From Bordetella pseudohinzii (lineage in GTDB: Bacteria; Pseudomonadota; Gammaproteobacteria; Burkholderiales; Burkholderiaceae_B): 64,000 bases of DNA. The notes beneath the pieces were generated by a model. It was not told where the DNA came from and searched no databases. It saw only the letters and a program-made list of their open reading frames with translations. The DNA is taken from contig NZ_JHEP02000012.1 in the NCBI RefSeq assembly GCF_000657795.2, positions 62,001-126,000 of the forward strand, given 5' to 3'. The position numbers and the translations under genes are program-made. Of the stretch, positions 63,823 through 64,000 are shown piece by piece (the stretch's first letter is position 1; each line of letters begins with the position of its first letter).

Positions 63823-64000
63823 ATGGGCCTGCTCAGTTTCATCAAAGATGTCGGCGAAAAACTCTTTGGCGCCAGCGAAGCCAAGGCCGCCACGGCGGAA
63901 GAACTCAAGAAAGAACTCGACAAGCATGGCTTGTCCGCATCCAACCTGAACATCAGCGTCAATGGCGACACCGTCACGGTGAGCGGCGAAGCCGCGTCCA
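63823..64000 (+). CDS. kbp: BON/LysM protein Kbp (YgaU), 3' truncated by window
   Basis: The first 59 residues are visible: M-G-L-L-S-F-I-K-D-V-G-E-K-L-F-G, a charged linker, then the start of a BON domain (L-N-I-S-V-N-G-D-T-V-T-V-S-G). This matches the small cytoplasmic potassium-binding protein Kbp, whose C-terminal LysM domain would lie beyond the window. AAGGAA is found 11-16 bases before the ATG. The 131-base gap before it holds its own promoter region. Confidence 0.85.
   Translation, partial: MGLLSFIKDVGEKLFGASEAKAATAEELKKELDKHGLSASNLNISVNGDTVTVSGEAAS

Overview
The window is high-G+C Gram-negative DNA. It is densely packed with short catabolic operons, each paired with a regulator and very often with a Bug-type (tripartite tricarboxylate transporter receptor) periplasmic binding protein. 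Nine Bug genes in 64 kb, five LysR regulators, an N7-tRNA methyltransferase of proteobacterial type and the general gene style point to a betaproteobacterium of the Alcaligenaceae (Bordetella/Achromobacter-like). This placement is inferred from gene content only; no rRNA gene is present.

Layout. 1-3655: end of an amine or amino-acid uptake and oxidation operon (FAD oxidoreductase, PotD-like binding protein, SDR, hydroxyacid dehydrogenase). 3761-5758: PaiB-like flavin protein divergent from a true ornithine cyclodeaminase. 5775-8084: a single-chain fusion of two acyl-CoA dehydrogenases. 8263-13175: Bug, LysR, Bug, family III CoA transferase, enoyl-CoA hydratase. 13413-15586: cupin thiol dioxygenase plus a four-module rhodanese. 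15658-19775: LysR, exported methyltransferase, glutathione transferase, TetR/SDR pair with an operator. 19797-24643: LysR, Baeyer-Villiger monooxygenase, hydrolase, Bug. 24752-25846: an A+T-rich foreign gene encoding a MrcB_N-HNH nuclease, the only defence-type gene seen. 26008-31254: N-formylglutamate amidohydrolase, then a sulfonate-type ABC transporter, TauD-like dioxygenase and sulfurtransferase. 31416-38179: MFS pump with MarR, nitroreductase, HSL-type esterase, XRE-cupin regulator, two divergent Bugs.

38251-42048: flavin reductase and luciferase-like monooxygenase, LysR, SMP-30 lactonase. 42243-50025: a seven-gene operon (enoyl-CoA hydratase, ADP-forming acyl-CoA synthetase, two-subunit acyl-CoA dehydrogenase, two SDRs, carboxymuconolactone-decarboxylase-like protein) preceded by a 21-codon coupled leader ORF. 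50030-56479: Bugs, SDR, IclR, Bug, RraA-type aldolase, 2-hydroxyacid dehydrogenase. 56527-60413: AtuA-type two-gene system with Bug and LysR. 60501-61151: hipB with a perfect palindromic operator, a truncated hipA stub and tRNA-Gly. 61246-64000: housekeeping block (VOC protein, trmB, pip, thiS, start of kbp).

Working together, most clusters follow one plan: a Bug protein captures an organic acid in the periplasm, a CoA ligase or CoA transferase activates it, and dehydrogenase/hydratase/SDR enzymes perform beta-oxidation-like steps under a local LysR, IclR or XRE switch. The best leads for something unusual are the MrcB_N-HNH island, the broken hipBA at the tRNA gene, the fused versus split acyl-CoA dehydrogenases, the SDR with a degenerate second SDR half, the thiol dioxygenase/four-rhodanese pair, and the large dyad in front of the XRE-linked Bug gene.
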